Shown here piece after piece: positions 28,251 through 37,739 of a DNA stretch of 64,000 nt. The notes under the pieces were generated by a model. That model was not told the DNA's origin and ran no database searches. It saw only the letters and a program-made list of their open reading frames with translations. The position numbers and the translations under genes are program-made. This DNA is from Pseudomonadota bacterium (lineage in GTDB: Bacteria > Pseudomonadota > Alphaproteobacteria > Sphingomonadales > Sphingomonadaceae): contig JAFAEG010000055.1 in NCBI GenBank assembly GCA_023424095.1, positions 10,571 through 74,570 on the forward strand. Reading direction: 5' to 3'. Each line of letters starts with the position of its first letter. The stretch's first letter is position 1.

Positions 28251-29267
28251 ATGATCATCGTCCTCAAGCGCGAGGCCACCGCGGATGATGCGCAAGAGCT
28301 GCTTGCGCGCATCGCCGACAAGGGTTTGGAACCGCTCCACATGCCCGGCTCCGAACGCGTTGTGCTGGGTGCACTCGGCGACGAGCGGGTGCTCGCCGAA
28401 CTGAACCTCACCGGCCATCCAATGGTGGAATCGGTGAAGCCGATCCTCGCCCCCTACAAGCTCGTCTGCCGCGAGCTTCACCCCCACGACACAGTTGTGC
28501 GCGTCGGCAGCCTTCCGATCGGCGGCCGTGCGCTTGGGGTCGTCGCCGGACCTTGCGCGGTCGAGACGTACGAGCAGACCCTGAACACCGCGCGCGCCGT
28601 CAAGGCGGCCGGCGCGGGCGGGCTGAGGGCGGGCGCCTACAAGCCGCGGTCGAGCCCCTACAGCTTCAGCGGGCATGGGCCCGAGGGGCTTCGAATCCTG
28701 CGCGCGGTCGGCGACGAGATCGGCCTGCCGATCATCACCGAAGTCATGGATTCCGCCGATGTCGCCATCGTCGCCGAACATGCCGACGCGCTCCAGATCG
28801 GGGCGCGCAACATGCAGAATTTCACTCTGCTGCGCGCGGTCGGCGAGGTTCGCAAACCGGTCCTGCTCAAGCGCGGGATGTCCGCGACGATCGAGGAGCT
28901 CCTGCTCGCCGCCGAATATCTGCTGGCGGCTGGCAATGAGCAGGTGATCCTGTGCGAGCGCGGCATCCGCACCTTCGAGCGCGCGACCCGCAACACGCTC
29001 GATCTCAACGCCATCCCATATATCAAGCAGCGCAGTCATTTGCCGATCATGGTCGATCCGTCGCACGGCACCGGGGTGCGCGACCTGGTGACGCCGATGG
29101 CCCTCGCCGCGATCGCATGCGGCGCGGACGGCATTCTCGTCGAGGTGCACGAGAACCCGGCCGAGGCTATGTCGGATGGCGAGCAGTCGCTCTATCCGGA
29201 AGGCTTCGAGGCGCTGATGGCGCGGGCCCGCCCGGTCGCGGCGGCGATCGGACGCACTCTGGCATGA
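28251..29267 (+). CDS. aroF: class I-beta DAHP synthase with N-terminal regulatory domain
   Basis: Second DAHP synthase of the window. The ATG at 28251, behind an AAGGA site, gives 338 residues. Residues 1-70 look like the ferredoxin-like regulatory domain known from the Thermotoga enzyme ([10 protein letters not shown]...[10 protein letters not shown]), and the barrel follows with [21 protein letters not shown] (residues about 130-143), [32 protein letters not shown] and MVDPSHGTG. Unlike PheA and ThrA nearby it kept its allosteric domain, so control here is both by effector and by the Trp leader. It is coupled to trpE by an ATGA overlap, supplying chorismate for tryptophan. Confidence 0.94.
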   Translation: MIIVLKREATADDAQELLARIADKGLEPLHMPGSERVVLGALGDERVLAELNLTGHPMVESVKPILAPYKLVCRELHPHDTVVRVGSLPIGGRALGVVAGPCAVETYEQTLNTARAVKAAGAGGLRAGAYKPRSSPYSFSGHGPEGLRILRAVGDEIGLPIITEVMDSADVAIVAEHADALQIGARNMQNFTLLRAVGEVRKPVLLKRGMSATIEELLLAAEYLLAAGNEQVILCERGIRTFERATRNTLDLNAIPYIKQRSHLPIMVDPSHGTGVRDLVTPMALAAIACGADGILVEVHENPAEAMSDGEQSLYPEGFEALMARARPVAAAIGRTLA

Positions 29268-30805
29268 CGGCGCACCGACTGGATGCCGGCGAGGCGATCG
29301 CGCTCGTCAGGCCCGTGGGTACGCGGATCGATGCGCTATCGCTTTACGCGGCGCTCAGCGAAGGCGGGACAAGGCGAGACACGATGCTGATCGAGCGTTC
29401 GGCGGGCCCGACGCTGATCCTGGACCGCCCGGCCCTGCGCGTGGAGTGCCGGGGCCAGGACGTAGTGGTGACCGCCGGCGACGAAGGCGATCGCACGGCA
29501 TTGGCGGTTCTGGCCGAGCATTTCGCGGACCGTGTCGTGGAGGCGGGTCCCGATACGGCGCGCCTGCGTTTTCCGCGCGTCGCCGGTGCGGACCCTGTCG
29601 AGCGGCTGACCGCGTCGTCTCCGTTCGATGTCCTTCGGTTTCTGTCGACAGGGTTCAAGGTCCGCTCCCAGGAGGAGCCGTTCACGCTCGCTGCGCTCGG
29701 TGTCGTCGCTTTCGACCATGTCGATCTGATTGAAGACCTGCCGGGCCCAACGGCCGACCCGCTGCAATTTCCCGACTTCTTGTTCTGGCTGGCGCGTTCG
29801 CTGGTGGTGATCGAGCCCGGAGGAGCGGCGCGCCTGGTGGTCACGGCGTTCGGCGAGGCGGGAGAAGACACGGGCCGCGCCTATTTCGATGCGGTCCAGC
29901 GGCTTCGCGACCTGGAATTACGCTGCGCTGCCGCCCGCCCGCTCGCTGGTCGGCCCGCACCGGCGATCTCCGGGGCAGCGGAAGTCGACCTTTCCGATCC
30001 GGAATTCGAGCATCTGGTCGGCGCGATGAAGGCGCATATCGCCGCCGGCGAGGTCTATCAGATCGTGCCGTCGCGCACCTTCCGGGCCCCCTGCCCCGAC
30101 CCGATTGGCGCGTTCGCGCGGCTCCGGGTCCGCGATCCCAGCCCCTATCACTTCTTCGTGGCGGGACCCGATCACCTGCTGTTCGGCGCTTCTCCCGAAA
30201 CCTCCGTCCGGATCTTCGAAGGCGCCGACAGTCGGATGGTCGAAGTCAAGCCGATCGCCGGCACCCGGCGGCGCGGTTCGACCGACGACGAGGATGACCG
30301 GCTCGAGGCCGAGATGCGGCTTGATCACAAGGAACTGGCCGAGCACATGATGCTGGTCGATCTCGCCCGCAACGACGTCGCGCGGGTCAGCGAGCGCGGT
30401 TCCCGTCGAGTCTCCGGGCTGCTCACTGTCGAGCGCTATGCGCGGGTCATGCACCTCGTCTCGTCAGTGACCGGCAGGCTTCGGGCCGGCTACGACGCGG
30501 TGCACGCGCTCCAGGCTTGCCTGAATGTTGGAACGCTGTCCGGCGCCCCCAAAATCCGCGCGACTGAGCTGATCCGGCTGGCCGAGCGGACCAAGCGCGG
30601 GCCTTATGGCGGTGCGATCGGCTGGCTGAACGGCGCGGGGCTCCTCGACACCGGCGTGATCATCCGCTCCGCCGTGGTCCAAGGCGACACTGCCTTCGTC
30701 CGCGCCGGCGCCGGGGTGGTCCATGACAGCGACCCCGCCGCCGAGGCGGATGAAACGCGGCGGAAGGCGTCGGCCCTGCTGTCGGTCCTCGGAGCTTCGG
30801 TATGA
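29264..30805 (+). CDS. trpE: anthranilate synthase component I
   Basis: Makes anthranilate from chorismate with ammonia from TrpG. The ATG at 29264 overlaps the aroF stop (ATGA), giving 513 residues. Near the N-terminus LIERS (about 42-46) stands where enterobacterial TrpE has the LLES tryptophan-binding motif, so Trp inhibition is probably retained. The chorismate-binding domain covers about 240-505, with [42 protein letters not shown] and [15 protein letters not shown]. It groups by eye with the gamma-type TrpE rather than with the long alphaproteobacterial TrpEG fusion. trpDCFBA are not in the window, so only the first committed step is under this leader. Confidence 0.93.
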   Translation: MTAHRLDAGEAIALVRPVGTRIDALSLYAALSEGGTRRDTMLIERSAGPTLILDRPALRVECRGQDVVVTAGDEGDRTALAVLAEHFADRVVEAGPDTARLRFPRVAGADPVERLTASSPFDVLRFLSTGFKVRSQEEPFTLAALGVVAFDHVDLIEDLPGPTADPLQFPDFLFWLARSLVVIEPGGAARLVVTAFGEAGEDTGRAYFDAVQRLRDLELRCAAARPLAGRPAPAISGAAEVDLSDPEFEHLVGAMKAHIAAGEVYQIVPSRTFRAPCPDPIGAFARLRVRDPSPYHFFVAGPDHLLFGASPETSVRIFEGADSRMVEVKPIAGTRRRGSTDDEDDRLEAEMRLDHKELAEHMMLVDLARNDVARVSERGSRRVSGLLTVERYARVMHLVSSVTGRLRAGYDAVHALQACLNVGTLSGAPKIRATELIRLAERTKRGPYGGAIGWLNGAGLLDTGVIIRSAVVQGDTAFVRAGAGVVHDSDPAAEADETRRKASALLSVLGASV

Positions 30806-31374
30806 CCCGCCCGGTCCTCCTCATCGACAATCTGGATTCGTTCAGCTTCAATCTGGTCGACTCGTTCGAGCGGCTCGGCGCCGACGTCCGCGTGCTGCGC
30901 AACACGATCGCCGCTTCCGCCGCCTTCGACCTCGCGCTCGCGCAAGGCGCGCTGATCGTCCTGTCGCCCGGCCCGGGCGCGCCAGAAGGCGCCGGCTGCT
31001 GCCTGGAGCTGGTAAGCCTCGCCAAGGGCAAGGTGCCGCTGCTCGGCATCTGCCTCGGTCATCAGGCGATCGTCGCAGAGGCTGGCGGCCAGGTGGTGCG
31101 GGCGCCGGAGCCGGTTCATGGCAAAGCCTGCCCGGTCGACCATGACGGCACGGGGCCGTTCGCCGGCCTCCCCAAACCACTCAAGGTCGCCCGCTATCAC
31201 AGCCTGGCCACCGTCGATGTCCCGGCGCGGCTGCGCGTGATCGCGACCTGCGGTGAGGTGGTCATGGCGGTCAGCGATCCGGACGCGCGGCAGGTCGGGC
31301 TCCAGTTCCACCCGGAATCGATCCTGACCCCGGTTGGCGACCTGATCCTCAACAACCTGCTGACAAGGATCTGA
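30802..31374 (+). CDS. trpG: anthranilate synthase component II (glutamine amidotransferase)
   Basis: Class I amidotransferase that delivers ammonia to TrpE. The protein has 190 residues. The nucleophile is C84 in GICLGHQAI; the His-Glu pair is in FHPESILTP near the C-terminus; DNLDSFSFNLVD at the start is typical of TrpG/PabA. It overlaps trpE by ATGA and ends the operon; trpD does not follow, as it does in many bacteria. It could also serve aminodeoxychorismate synthase (PabA role), which cannot be told from sequence. Confidence 0.93.
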   Translation: MTRPVLLIDNLDSFSFNLVDSFERLGADVRVLRNTIAASAAFDLALAQGALIVLSPGPGAPEGAGCCLELVSLAKGKVPLLGICLGHQAIVAEAGGQVVRAPEPVHGKACPVDHDGTGPFAGLPKPLKVARYHSLATVDVPARLRVIATCGEVVMAVSDPDARQVGLQFHPESILTPVGDLILNNLLTRI

Positions 31375-31440
31375 GACGGTAGATTTTATGTGCTCACGAG
31401 GGCTGCCCTGGCCGATCTTGGAAGAATATTTTAAATCACA

Positions 31441-31470
31441 TTGACCGATGCTGCATCGCACAGGCATGAT
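31441..31470 (+). promoter_or_regulatory. candidate promoter of the thr operon
   Basis: TTGACC at 31441-31446 and CATGAT at 31465-31470, 18 bases apart, sit 48 bases before the leader ATG. An inverted repeat GATGC-T-GCATC (31447-31457) fills the spacer and could be a small operator. Confidence 0.5.
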
Positions 31471-31474
31471 GTGA

Positions 31475-31498
31475 TTCGTCGCTCATGAGAGCGACGAA
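31475..31498 (+). promoter_or_regulatory. 5' stem-loop of the thr leader transcript
   Basis: A perfect 10-bp inverted repeat, TTCGTCGCTC with GAGCGACGAA, around an ATGA loop. It lies where transcription should begin and 19 bases before the leader ATG. It has no U-tract and is not a terminator. It may protect the 5' end or set the distance to the leader start. Confidence 0.65.
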
Positions 31499-31517
31499 GC
31501 CGATCCCGGAGCACTTG

Positions 31518-31643
31518 ATGTTCAAGCTTGCCCAAGGTCTGACCACCCCACTCGATGCCGTCACCGGCGTCGCCCCTGCGGCATTCGGCATCATCACGAC
31601 GACGACGATTATCACCACGCGATTGCGGGGCGGTAGCGACTGA
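31518..31643 (+). CDS. thrL: Thr/Ile operon leader peptide
   Basis: A 41-codon frame that contains IITTTTIITT near its end (codons 25-34, 31590-31619), plus three earlier Thr codons. This is the same design as enterobacterial ThrL, where Thr and Ile codons alternate and both amino acids control the operon. It stands 105 nt in front of thrA. The run of ACG/ATC/ACC codons is on the coding strand only and the frame ends just inside the antiterminator region. Function is inferred from content, position and the RNA structures that follow. Confidence 0.9.
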   Translation: MFKLAQGLTTPLDAVTGVAPAAFGIITTTTIITTRLRGGSD

Positions 31644-31672
31644 GCGTCTTTCACAGGACCAGTTTTCCACCG

Positions 31673-31704
31673 ACCCGCTCCCGATCCGGCGAGCGGGTTT
31701 TTTT
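31673..31704 (+). terminator. thr attenuator terminator
   Basis: Stem ACCCGCTC (31673-31680) with GAGCGGGT (31691-31698), 10-nt loop, then a run of seven T to 31704. The antiterminator pairs 31625-31634 (GCGGGGCGGT, at the end of the leader frame) with 31669-31678 (ACCGACCCGC): nine of ten pairs with one G-A mismatch, and it removes the left arm of the terminator. Confidence 0.9.
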
Positions 31705-31748
31705 GTGCCTTTTTCGCTCCGGCGAACCGTTACCAAGGAAGAATTCAA

Positions 31749-33491
31749 ATGGCCGATATCCACCCGTTGAAGTCCGCGGACGCCAAACTCTGCGTGCTCA
31801 AATTCGGCAGTTCGGTGCTGGAGAGCGAGGATGACTATCATCGCGCCGCACAGGAAATGTACCGCCATGTCCGGCTCGGCGAACGGGTCGTGGCGCTGGT
31901 CTCGGCCTTGGCCGGAGAGACGGACGCCCTGTTCGCGCAGGCCGAGCGGCTCGGCGGCGATCCTTCGGGCAAATTGGTGGCGCGTCTGGTGCGGGTCGGT
32001 GAATTGCGGTCGGCGGCCCTGATGGCGCTGGCGCTGCGCCGCATCGGGCTGCGCGCCTGCACGCTCGATCCGCACGAGATGGACCTGAAGGCAGAAGGCT
32101 CGCCGCTCGACGCCAATCTCAGTGGCCTCGATCGGCCGAGCGTGGAGGCGACGCTGGCGGATAATGAGGTCGTGGTCGTCCCCGGCTTCATCGCCGATCA
32201 TGACCAACATGGCGTCGTCACCCTCGGTCGCGGCGGCACCGATCTGTCGGCAGTGTTCTTCGCCGCGCGGCTCGGCGCCAGGCGGGTGCGGCTGATCAAG
32301 GACGTGGACGGCGTCTATGATTCCGACCCCGCCAAGAATCCCAAGGCAGAGCGCTACGGGACGCTCGATTATGATTCCGCCGCGAAGGCGAGCGCCGGGC
32401 TGATCCAGGCAAAGGCGATCGACGCGGCCAAGGAGGCGCAGATCGCGATCGAGGTCGCCGCGGTCGGAAATCATGAAGCCACGGTGGTCGGCGCGCTGCC
32501 CAGCGCCAAGGCGATGCCGCCGCAGCCCCGGCGGCTGCGCGTCGCTTTGCTCGGTTGTGGTGTGGTCGGCACCGGTGTGCTCCATCATCTCGCGGCCCGG
32601 CCGGACTGGTTCGAATTGGGGCCCGTGCTGGTCCGCGATCCGGCCAAGCATGATGCGTCGCAGCATCGGTTCACCGCCGATCCGGCCGAAGCGCTGGCCG
32701 GCGATCCCGACGTCGTCGTCGAATTGATGGGCGGGCGCGGTCTCGCGCTAGAATTGATGGCCAAGGCGTTGCGCGCTGGCGCGTCGGTAGTGACCGCCAA
32801 CAAGGCCGCGGTCGCCGGTGATCATGATCTGCTGAGCGCCAGCGCCAACGCCGAGGACCAGCTGCGCTTCAGCGGCGCGGTCGGTGGCGGAACGCCGGTG
32901 CTTGAGACGATCGACCGGCTGCGCTCCGCTGGTCTGCGCTCGGTCGATGGGGTGATGAACGGCACAGCCAATTATCTGCTCGGGCGGCTGGCCGATGGCG
33001 TGTCGATGGACGACGCCATAAGCGAGGCGCAGAGGCTCGGCTTCACCGAGGCGGACCCGAGCGGCGATGTCGACGGCCATGACGCGGCGGACAAATTGTC
33101 GATCCTGGCGCGCGCGGCTTTCGGGGTCGCGCTGGCGCCCGAACAGATCGCCCGCGAATCGCTGCGAAGCTTGTCCGCCGATGCGGTCGTGGCGGCCGCG
33201 GCGCGCGGGCTGGTGGTCAAGCAGGTCGGCCGCTGCTGGCTGGGCGATGATGGCAATGTTCACGGTCAGGTCCGGCTCGAACATCTCCCGGCCGCGAACC
33301 CGCTCGCAGGGCTGCGCAACGAGGAGAATGGCTTCGTGCTGCGCGGGCTCGACGGTCGCCTGCACGAGGTCCACGGGAAGGGCGCCGGTCGCTTGCCGAC
33401 CGCTGCCGCGGTGTTCGCCGATGTGATGGATGTTCAGCGCGTGCTGGCCTTCCGTCCTCCCGTCGCCATGCAGATGCGCCTCAGCGCGTGA
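31749..33491 (+). CDS. thrA: bifunctional aspartokinase/homoserine dehydrogenase lacking the ACT region
   Basis: Catalyses steps 1 and 3 of threonine synthesis. Aspartokinase occupies about residues 12-255 (VLKFGSSVL in place of the usual KFGGTS, GRGGTDLSAVFFA, LIKDVDGVYDSDP). The homoserine dehydrogenase Rossmann fold begins almost at once (LLGCGVVGTGV at about 266), with TANKAAVAG, GAVGGGTPVLE, MNGTANYLL and the catalytic stretch FTEADPSGDVDGHDAADKL. The total is 580 residues against about 820 for E. coli ThrA; the missing part corresponds to the interface with two ACT domains that binds threonine. Both catalytic halves look intact. Feedback inhibition by Thr is therefore not expected, and the thr leader would be the main control. 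asd is not in the window. Confidence 0.93.
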   Translation: MADIHPLKSADAKLCVLKFGSSVLESEDDYHRAAQEMYRHVRLGERVVALVSALAGETDALFAQAERLGGDPSGKLVARLVRVGELRSAALMALALRRIGLRACTLDPHEMDLKAEGSPLDANLSGLDRPSVEATLADNEVVVVPGFIADHDQHGVVTLGRGGTDLSAVFFAARLGARRVRLIKDVDGVYDSDPAKNPKAERYGTLDYDSAAKASAGLIQAKAIDAAKEAQIAIEVAAVGNHEATVVGALPSAKAMPPQPRRLRVALLGCGVVGTGVLHHLAARPDWFELGPVLVRDPAKHDASQHRFTADPAEALAGDPDVVVELMGGRGLALELMAKALRAGASVVTANKAAVAGDHDLLSASANAEDQLRFSGAVGGGTPVLETIDRLRSAGLRSVDGVMNGTANYLLGRLADGVSMDDAISEAQRLGFTEADPSGDVDGHDAADKLSILARAAFGVALAPEQIARESLRSLSADAVVAAAARGLVVKQVGRCWLGDDGNVHGQVRLEHLPAANPLAGLRNEENGFVLRGLDGRLHEVHGKGAGRLPTAAAVFADVMDVQRVLAFRPPVAMQMRLSA

Positions 33492-34459
33492 CGGGGGTGC
33501 GAGCAATGGAAAAGGCAATGGCGAGCGCGCCTGCGAGCATCGGCAATGTCGGCATCGGCTTCGACGTGCTGGGCCTCGCCTTCGATGCCGCACGCGACAG
33601 CGTCACGGCGATCCGCGAAGCAAAGCCCGGCGTCCGCCTCGGCGCGGTGAGCGGGCTGGTGCAGCGCCTGCCGGGCGAGGTTGCGCGCAACACCGCATTG
33701 GCTGCGGCCGAGGCGCTGCTTGCGTCTGCCCGGCCCGGCTTCGGGGTGCGCCTCGACATCGAAAAGGGCATTCCGGTCAGTGCCGGCATGGGCGGCTCGG
33801 CCGCGTCGGCGGTCGCGGCGGTGGTGGCGGTCAATGCGCTGCTCCCTGAACCGCTTGCGCACGGAGCCTTGCTGCCCTTCGCGCTCGAAGGCGAGCGGGC
33901 ATCGGCCGATCCGCCGCCATGGGACAATGTCATGGCGAGCCTGCTCGGCGGTCTCGTCATCGCCGCGCGCGAGGAACCGGATGCCGTCGTCGGTCTGCCT
34001 GTGCCGCACGGCATCGAGACGATCCTGTTTCACCCGGCGGCGGAGGTCGAGACGGGCGCCGCCCGCAAGCTGCTGGCGCCGCACGTGCCGATGCGTATTG
34101 CGGTCGAACATTCGCGCCGAATCGCCGCATTCGTCGCAGGCTGTGTCGGCAACGACCCGTCCCTGATCCGGCTCGGCTTCGAGGATTTGCTGGTCGAGCC
34201 CCAGCGGCTTCACCTGATGCCGACCCTCTCCGCAGCGCAGGCGGCGGCCAGCGCGGCGGGCGCGCTCGGCTGCGCATTCTCGGGTTCCGGGCCGTCGGTC
34301 TTCGCCTGGGCGCTCAGCGCCGACGCCGACGCGGTCGAGGCCGCGATTGCCGAGGCCTTCCGCGATTCGGACCTCTCGGCACGCAGTTACCGGGCACCGG
34401 CGAATTCGGCGGGGGCGCGGATCGAGCAGCCTTTCGCACCCCGCGTGGTGGCGGCATGA
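33488..34459 (+). CDS. thrB: homoserine kinase, GHMP family
   Basis: Phosphorylates homoserine. The GTG at 33488 makes the GTGA overlap with thrA (323 residues); an ATG at 33506 is an alternative. The GHMP ATP loop is GIPVSAGMGGSAASAV (residues about 95-110), the N-terminal motif is SASIGNVGIGFDVLG-like (ASAPASIGNVGIGFD), and FSGSGPSVFA lies near the C-terminus. Alphaproteobacteria normally use an unrelated homoserine kinase of the aminoglycoside-phosphotransferase fold, so this gammaproteobacterial-type enzyme speaks for transfer of the thrABC module. It is coupled to thrC by an ATGA overlap. Confidence 0.93.
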   Translation: MTGVRAMEKAMASAPASIGNVGIGFDVLGLAFDAARDSVTAIREAKPGVRLGAVSGLVQRLPGEVARNTALAAAEALLASARPGFGVRLDIEKGIPVSAGMGGSAASAVAAVVAVNALLPEPLAHGALLPFALEGERASADPPPWDNVMASLLGGLVIAAREEPDAVVGLPVPHGIETILFHPAAEVETGAARKLLAPHVPMRIAVEHSRRIAAFVAGCVGNDPSLIRLGFEDLLVEPQRLHLMPTLSAAQAAASAAGALGCAFSGSGPSVFAWALSADADAVEAAIAEAFRDSDLSARSYRAPANSAGARIEQPFAPRVVAA

Positions 34460-35751
34460 AGTTCGTCAGCACCCGTGGCGCCGCCGGTCCGGTCGGCCTC
34501 TCCGAAGCAATACGTGCCGGGGCGGCGCCGGACGGCGGGCTCTATCTGCCCGCAAGCCTGCCCCGGCTCCCGGCGCTCGATCCAGATCTGCCGCTGCACG
34601 CCTTCGCAGTGCAGATGCTGACGCCTTTCTTCGCCGGCGACGCGCTCGCGGAATCCTTGGCCGGCATCTGCGCCCAGGCGTTCGATTTCCCCCTGCCGAT
34701 CGTGACGCCGGACCCGTCCCGGCCGCAGCGCCACGCGCTGGAGCTGTTTCACGGGCCGACCGGCGCGTTCAAGGATTTCGGCGCGCGGTTTCTGATGGCC
34801 TGCTTCGACCGGATCGGTGACCGCGCCGGGCCGCTGACGGTGCTGGCGGCCACGTCCGGCGACACTGGCGGTGCGGTCGGCGCCGCGGCGGAGGGGCGCG
34901 ACGGCGTGCGCGCGCTGATCCTCTATCCCAAGGGGCGGGTTTCGCCGTTCCAGGAATTGCAGCTCACCTGCTGGAATGCGCCGGTCGAGGCGCTGGAGGT
35001 CGAGGGCGATTTCGACGCCTGCCAGCGGCTGGTGAAGGAGGCGTTCGCCGACCCCGGCTTGGTCGCGGCGCACCACCTGACCTCAGCCAATTCGATCAAC
35101 ATCGGGCGGCTTCTGCCGCAAATGGCCTATCTCGGCTGGGCGGCGGCGCAGATGGAGGCGCGGACCGGGCGAAGGCCCGGCCTGATCGTGCCCACGGGCA
35201 ATCTCGGCCACGGCTTCGCGGCCGTTTATGCGCGCGCCATAGGCCTGCCGATCGGGCCGATCATCCTCGTGACCAACGCCAACCGCAGCTTGCAGGACTG
35301 GCGATCGAACGGAACCTACGAACCGCGCGCGTCGATCGCCACGATCGCCAATGCGATGGACGTCGGCGCGCCAAGCAATTTCGAGCGGCTGATCGCATTG
35401 CCTGCGGCGCAGCGCGCACTGCGGGTCGAGCTGGTCGATGACGATGCCATCCGCGCGCGCATCCGCCGCGAGCATGTTGAGAGCGGCTATCTATGGTGCC
35501 CGCACTCGGCGACTGCCGCCGAGGCTTATGCCCGCTTGCCATCCGAAGAGCAGGGCGAACGGCCGTGGCTCGCCGCGGCGACGGCGCATCCGTACAAGTT
35601 CGCCGAGGTGATCGAGCCCCTGATCGATGGGAACGTGACGCCGCCACCCGCACTCGCCGCGATCCTGGATCGCGAGGCCGCGAAGCGCTGCATCGCGCCC
35701 GACCTCGGCGCGCTTGCCGACGCTCTGGCGGCGACCGGGGTGGCCGCCTAG
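34456..35751 (+). CDS. thrC: threonine synthase
   Basis: PLP enzyme converting O-phosphohomoserine to threonine. The ATG at 34456 overlaps the thrB stop, giving 431 residues, the length of the E. coli type. It opens with the family sequence KFVSTRG, and the PLP lysine is K106 in [23 protein letters not shown] binds phosphate and [14 protein letters not shown] follows in the middle. The stop codon TAG at 35749-35751 shares the palindrome CTAG with the stop of the convergent ilvD, so the two genes overlap by four bases with no room for a separate terminator. Confidence 0.96.
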   Translation: MKFVSTRGAAGPVGLSEAIRAGAAPDGGLYLPASLPRLPALDPDLPLHAFAVQMLTPFFAGDALAESLAGICAQAFDFPLPIVTPDPSRPQRHALELFHGPTGAFKDFGARFLMACFDRIGDRAGPLTVLAATSGDTGGAVGAAAEGRDGVRALILYPKGRVSPFQELQLTCWNAPVEALEVEGDFDACQRLVKEAFADPGLVAAHHLTSANSINIGRLLPQMAYLGWAAAQMEARTGRRPGLIVPTGNLGHGFAAVYARAIGLPIGPIILVTNANRSLQDWRSNGTYEPRASIATIANAMDVGAPSNFERLIALPAAQRALRVELVDDDAIRARIRREHVESGYLWCPHSATAAEAYARLPSEEQGERPWLAAATAHPYKFAEVIEPLIDGNVTPPPALAAILDREAAKRCIAPDLGALADALAATGVAA

Positions 35752-37439
35752 GCGTCTGCCCCGCTCGTCACCGCGCCATGGCTGGCCGAGCCGACCAGCC
35801 GGGCATATTTCGCATAGGCGCCCGTCACTTCTCGCGGCGATTGCCAGCCGGGGGCACCGCGCGCGGCAAGGTCGGCATCGGTCTCCATCACCCGGGCATC
35901 GACGTCGATGACGATGCGGTCGCCCGAGCGGAGCAGGGCGATCGGCCCGCCGCGCGCGGCTTCGGGCGAGACGTGGCCGACCATGAAACCATAGGTCGCG
36001 CCCGAAAAGCGTCCGTCCGTGACGAGGGCGACATCATTGCCGAGCCCGCGCCCCTGGATGGCGGCGGTAATCGCCAGCATCTCGCGCATGCCTGGCCCGC
36101 CGACCGGACCTTCGCCGCGAATCACGACGACGTCGCCTGCCTCGATCTCGCCACGGGTCAGCGCCTCGAAACAGGCTTCCTCGCCGTCATAGACCTTGGC
36201 CGGCCCCTCGAAGCGCAATTTGCCGTGGCCCGCCAACTTCACCACGCAGCCCTCGGGCGCGATATTGCCGTAGCAGATGCCAAAGCCGCCGCGCTCTTTC
36301 ACCGGCTTGTCGGCGCTGACGATCACGTCCTGCCCGGCCGCTTCTCCGGCATTTTCGAACGCCGAGAAGAGCGTTGTTCCGTCGACCGTCGGTGCGTCGA
36401 CGATCAGGCCCGCTTCCATCAACCGCCGGCCCAGCAGCGGCGTGCCGCCGGCTGCACTCATGTCCGGTGCCATGTAGCGGCCGCCCGGTTTCAGGTCGGC
36501 GATGACCGGCGTCGCGCGCGAGACGCGGTCGAACAGGTCGATGTTGAACTCCGCCTCTGGAATGCCGGCCTCGCGTGCGATCGCGAGCAGATGGAGGATG
36601 AGGTTGGTCGATCCGGCCGTGGCGGTGCCCGCCACTGCGGCGTTGGTCAGGCTGTCGGGCGTGATGTAGCGGCGCGCATTGCGCCCCTCGCGAACCGCCT
36701 CGACGAGGATTCGGCCGGCTTCTTCCGCAGCCTTGCCTTTGCCGGAATGCACCGCCGGAATGTCGTTGAGCCCGATCGGCGAAAGGCCGAGGAAGCTCAG
36801 CGCCAGCGCCATCGTATTGGCGGTGAACTGGCCGCCGCAGGCGCCCGCGCCGGGACAGGCGGCGAGTTCGACGCGCTTCAGTTCCTCGTCGCCGATCGAG
36901 CCCGCGCTGTGCGCGCCGACCGCCTCGAACACGTCCTGGATCGTCACTGCCTTGTCGCCGCCGTCGCTGGTGCGGACATGGCCGGGCATGATCGAACCGC
37001 CGTAGAGGACGACGCTCGGCAGATCGAGGCGCGCGGCAGCCATGGCGGCGGCCGGGATGGTCTTGTCGCAGCCGACCAGGAACAGCACGCCGTCCAGCAT
37101 GTGGCCGCGCACAGCCAGTTCAGCGGAATCGGCGATGACTTCGCGGCTCATCAGGCTGGCGCGCATCCCGGGCGAGCCCATCGAGATGCCGTCCGTCACG
37201 ACGATGGTGTTGAAGTCGATCGCGGTCGCGCCGGCGGCCTCGATCCCGCGCCGCGCATGGTCGGCCAGAGCGCGCAAATGCATGTTGCACGGGGTCACCG
37301 TCGACCAGGTGTTGACGATCGCGACCATTGGCCTGGCCAGCGCATCATCGTCCATTCCCGCCGCGCGGAGCATCGCGCGTGCCGGCGCCCGAGATGGGCC
37401 CTCGACCAAGTCTCGTGAAGGCAAACGCTTTGAATTCAC
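35748..37439 (-). CDS. ilvD: dihydroxy-acid dehydratase
   Basis: Iron-sulfur dehydratase of the Ile/Val pathway. The protein has 563 residues starting at a GTG (37439). This is the shorter form of the family (E. coli IlvD is 616). The cluster ligands are the cysteines in [10 protein letters not shown] (about 52), FLVGCDKT and [10 protein letters not shown]; the terminal part has GGPGMREML and [10 protein letters not shown]. It is the only branched-chain gene on the minus strand, divergent from the ilv-leu leader across 159 bases and convergent with thrC. I see no leader peptide in front of it, so it is not under the same attenuator although it serves the same pathway. Confidence 0.95.
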   Translation of the reverse strand: MNSKRLPSRDLVEGPSRAPARAMLRAAGMDDDALARPMVAIVNTWSTVTPCNMHLRALADHARRGIEAAGATAIDFNTIVVTDGISMGSPGMRASLMSREVIADSAELAVRGHMLDGVLFLVGCDKTIPAAAMAAARLDLPSVVLYGGSIMPGHVRTSDGGDKAVTIQDVFEAVGAHSAGSIGDEELKRVELAACPGAGACGGQFTANTMALALSFLGLSPIGLNDIPAVHSGKGKAAEEAGRILVEAVREGRNARRYITPDSLTNAAVAGTATAGSTNLILHLLAIAREAGIPEAEFNIDLFDRVSRATPVIADLKPGGRYMAPDMSAAGGTPLLGRRLMEAGLIVDAPTVDGTTLFSAFENAGEAAGQDVIVSADKPVKERGGFGICYGNIAPEGCVVKLAGHGKLRFEGPAKVYDGEEACFEALTRGEIEAGDVVVIRGEGPVGGPGMREMLAITAAIQGRGLGNDVALVTDGRFSGATYGFMVGHVSPEAARGGPIALLRSGDRIVIDVDARVMETDADLAARGAPGWQSPREVTGAYAKYARLVGSASHGAVTSGADA

Positions 37440-37512
37440 AGCATTTTTCCCAATCTAACGGACGGTACTGAGGGGTCGATAAAGAGGAATATGTACGCTA
37501 GCGCAACAAAAG

Positions 37513-37528
37513 TTTGCCGCAGTGCAAA
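37513..37528. promoter_or_regulatory. inverted repeat in the ilvD/ilv-leu divergent region
   Basis: TTTGC-N6-GCAAA is a dyad in the 159-base region shared by ilvD and the ilv-leu leader. The arrangement fits an operator for a dimeric regulator such as Lrp or a LysR-type protein, but the protein is unknown. I could not fix -35/-10 boxes for either direction. Confidence 0.35.
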
Positions 37529-37598
37529 AATGGGGTTGCGCCCACGCAGCGTTCCCATATGGTTAGGGATAACAGATTTAGTAAGGAAGCGAACGAGC

Positions 37599-37706
37599 GT
37601 GACTGCGGCTTTTAACAGCCTGAAGACCCTCCCGGTGGCCCTGGCCGCCGCGCTCCTGCTTGTCGTCGTACTTATTAGCTTCATCACGGGAGCGGTACCC
37701 GGCTGA
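37599..37706 (+). CDS. ilvL: branched-chain amino-acid leader peptide
   Basis: A 35-codon frame starting at GTG (37599) behind a GGAAG site, with [11 protein letters not shown] at codons 19-29 (37653-37685). The run contains consecutive Leu, Val and Ile codons, the signature of multivalent ilv leaders. An in-frame ATG at 37491 would add 36 residues but has no good ribosome-binding site and would cover the likely promoter. It precedes ilvC by 90 nt. Confidence 0.88.
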   Translation: MTAAFNSLKTLPVALAAALLLVVVLISFITGAVPG

Positions 37707-37739
37707 ACTCACGATCCGACAGGATCCGAGAATTTCAAG

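Noticed and set aside
31749..33491. thrA deletion as a sequencing error
   Set aside because: The kinase-dehydrogenase joint is in frame, both halves are complete, and the operon overlaps continue undisturbed.
37436..37687. Minus-strand frame of 83 codons upstream of ilvD as a leader peptide
   Set aside because: It is antisense to the ilv leader, shows no clustered branched-chain codons at a sensible place, and no terminator lies between it and ilvD.
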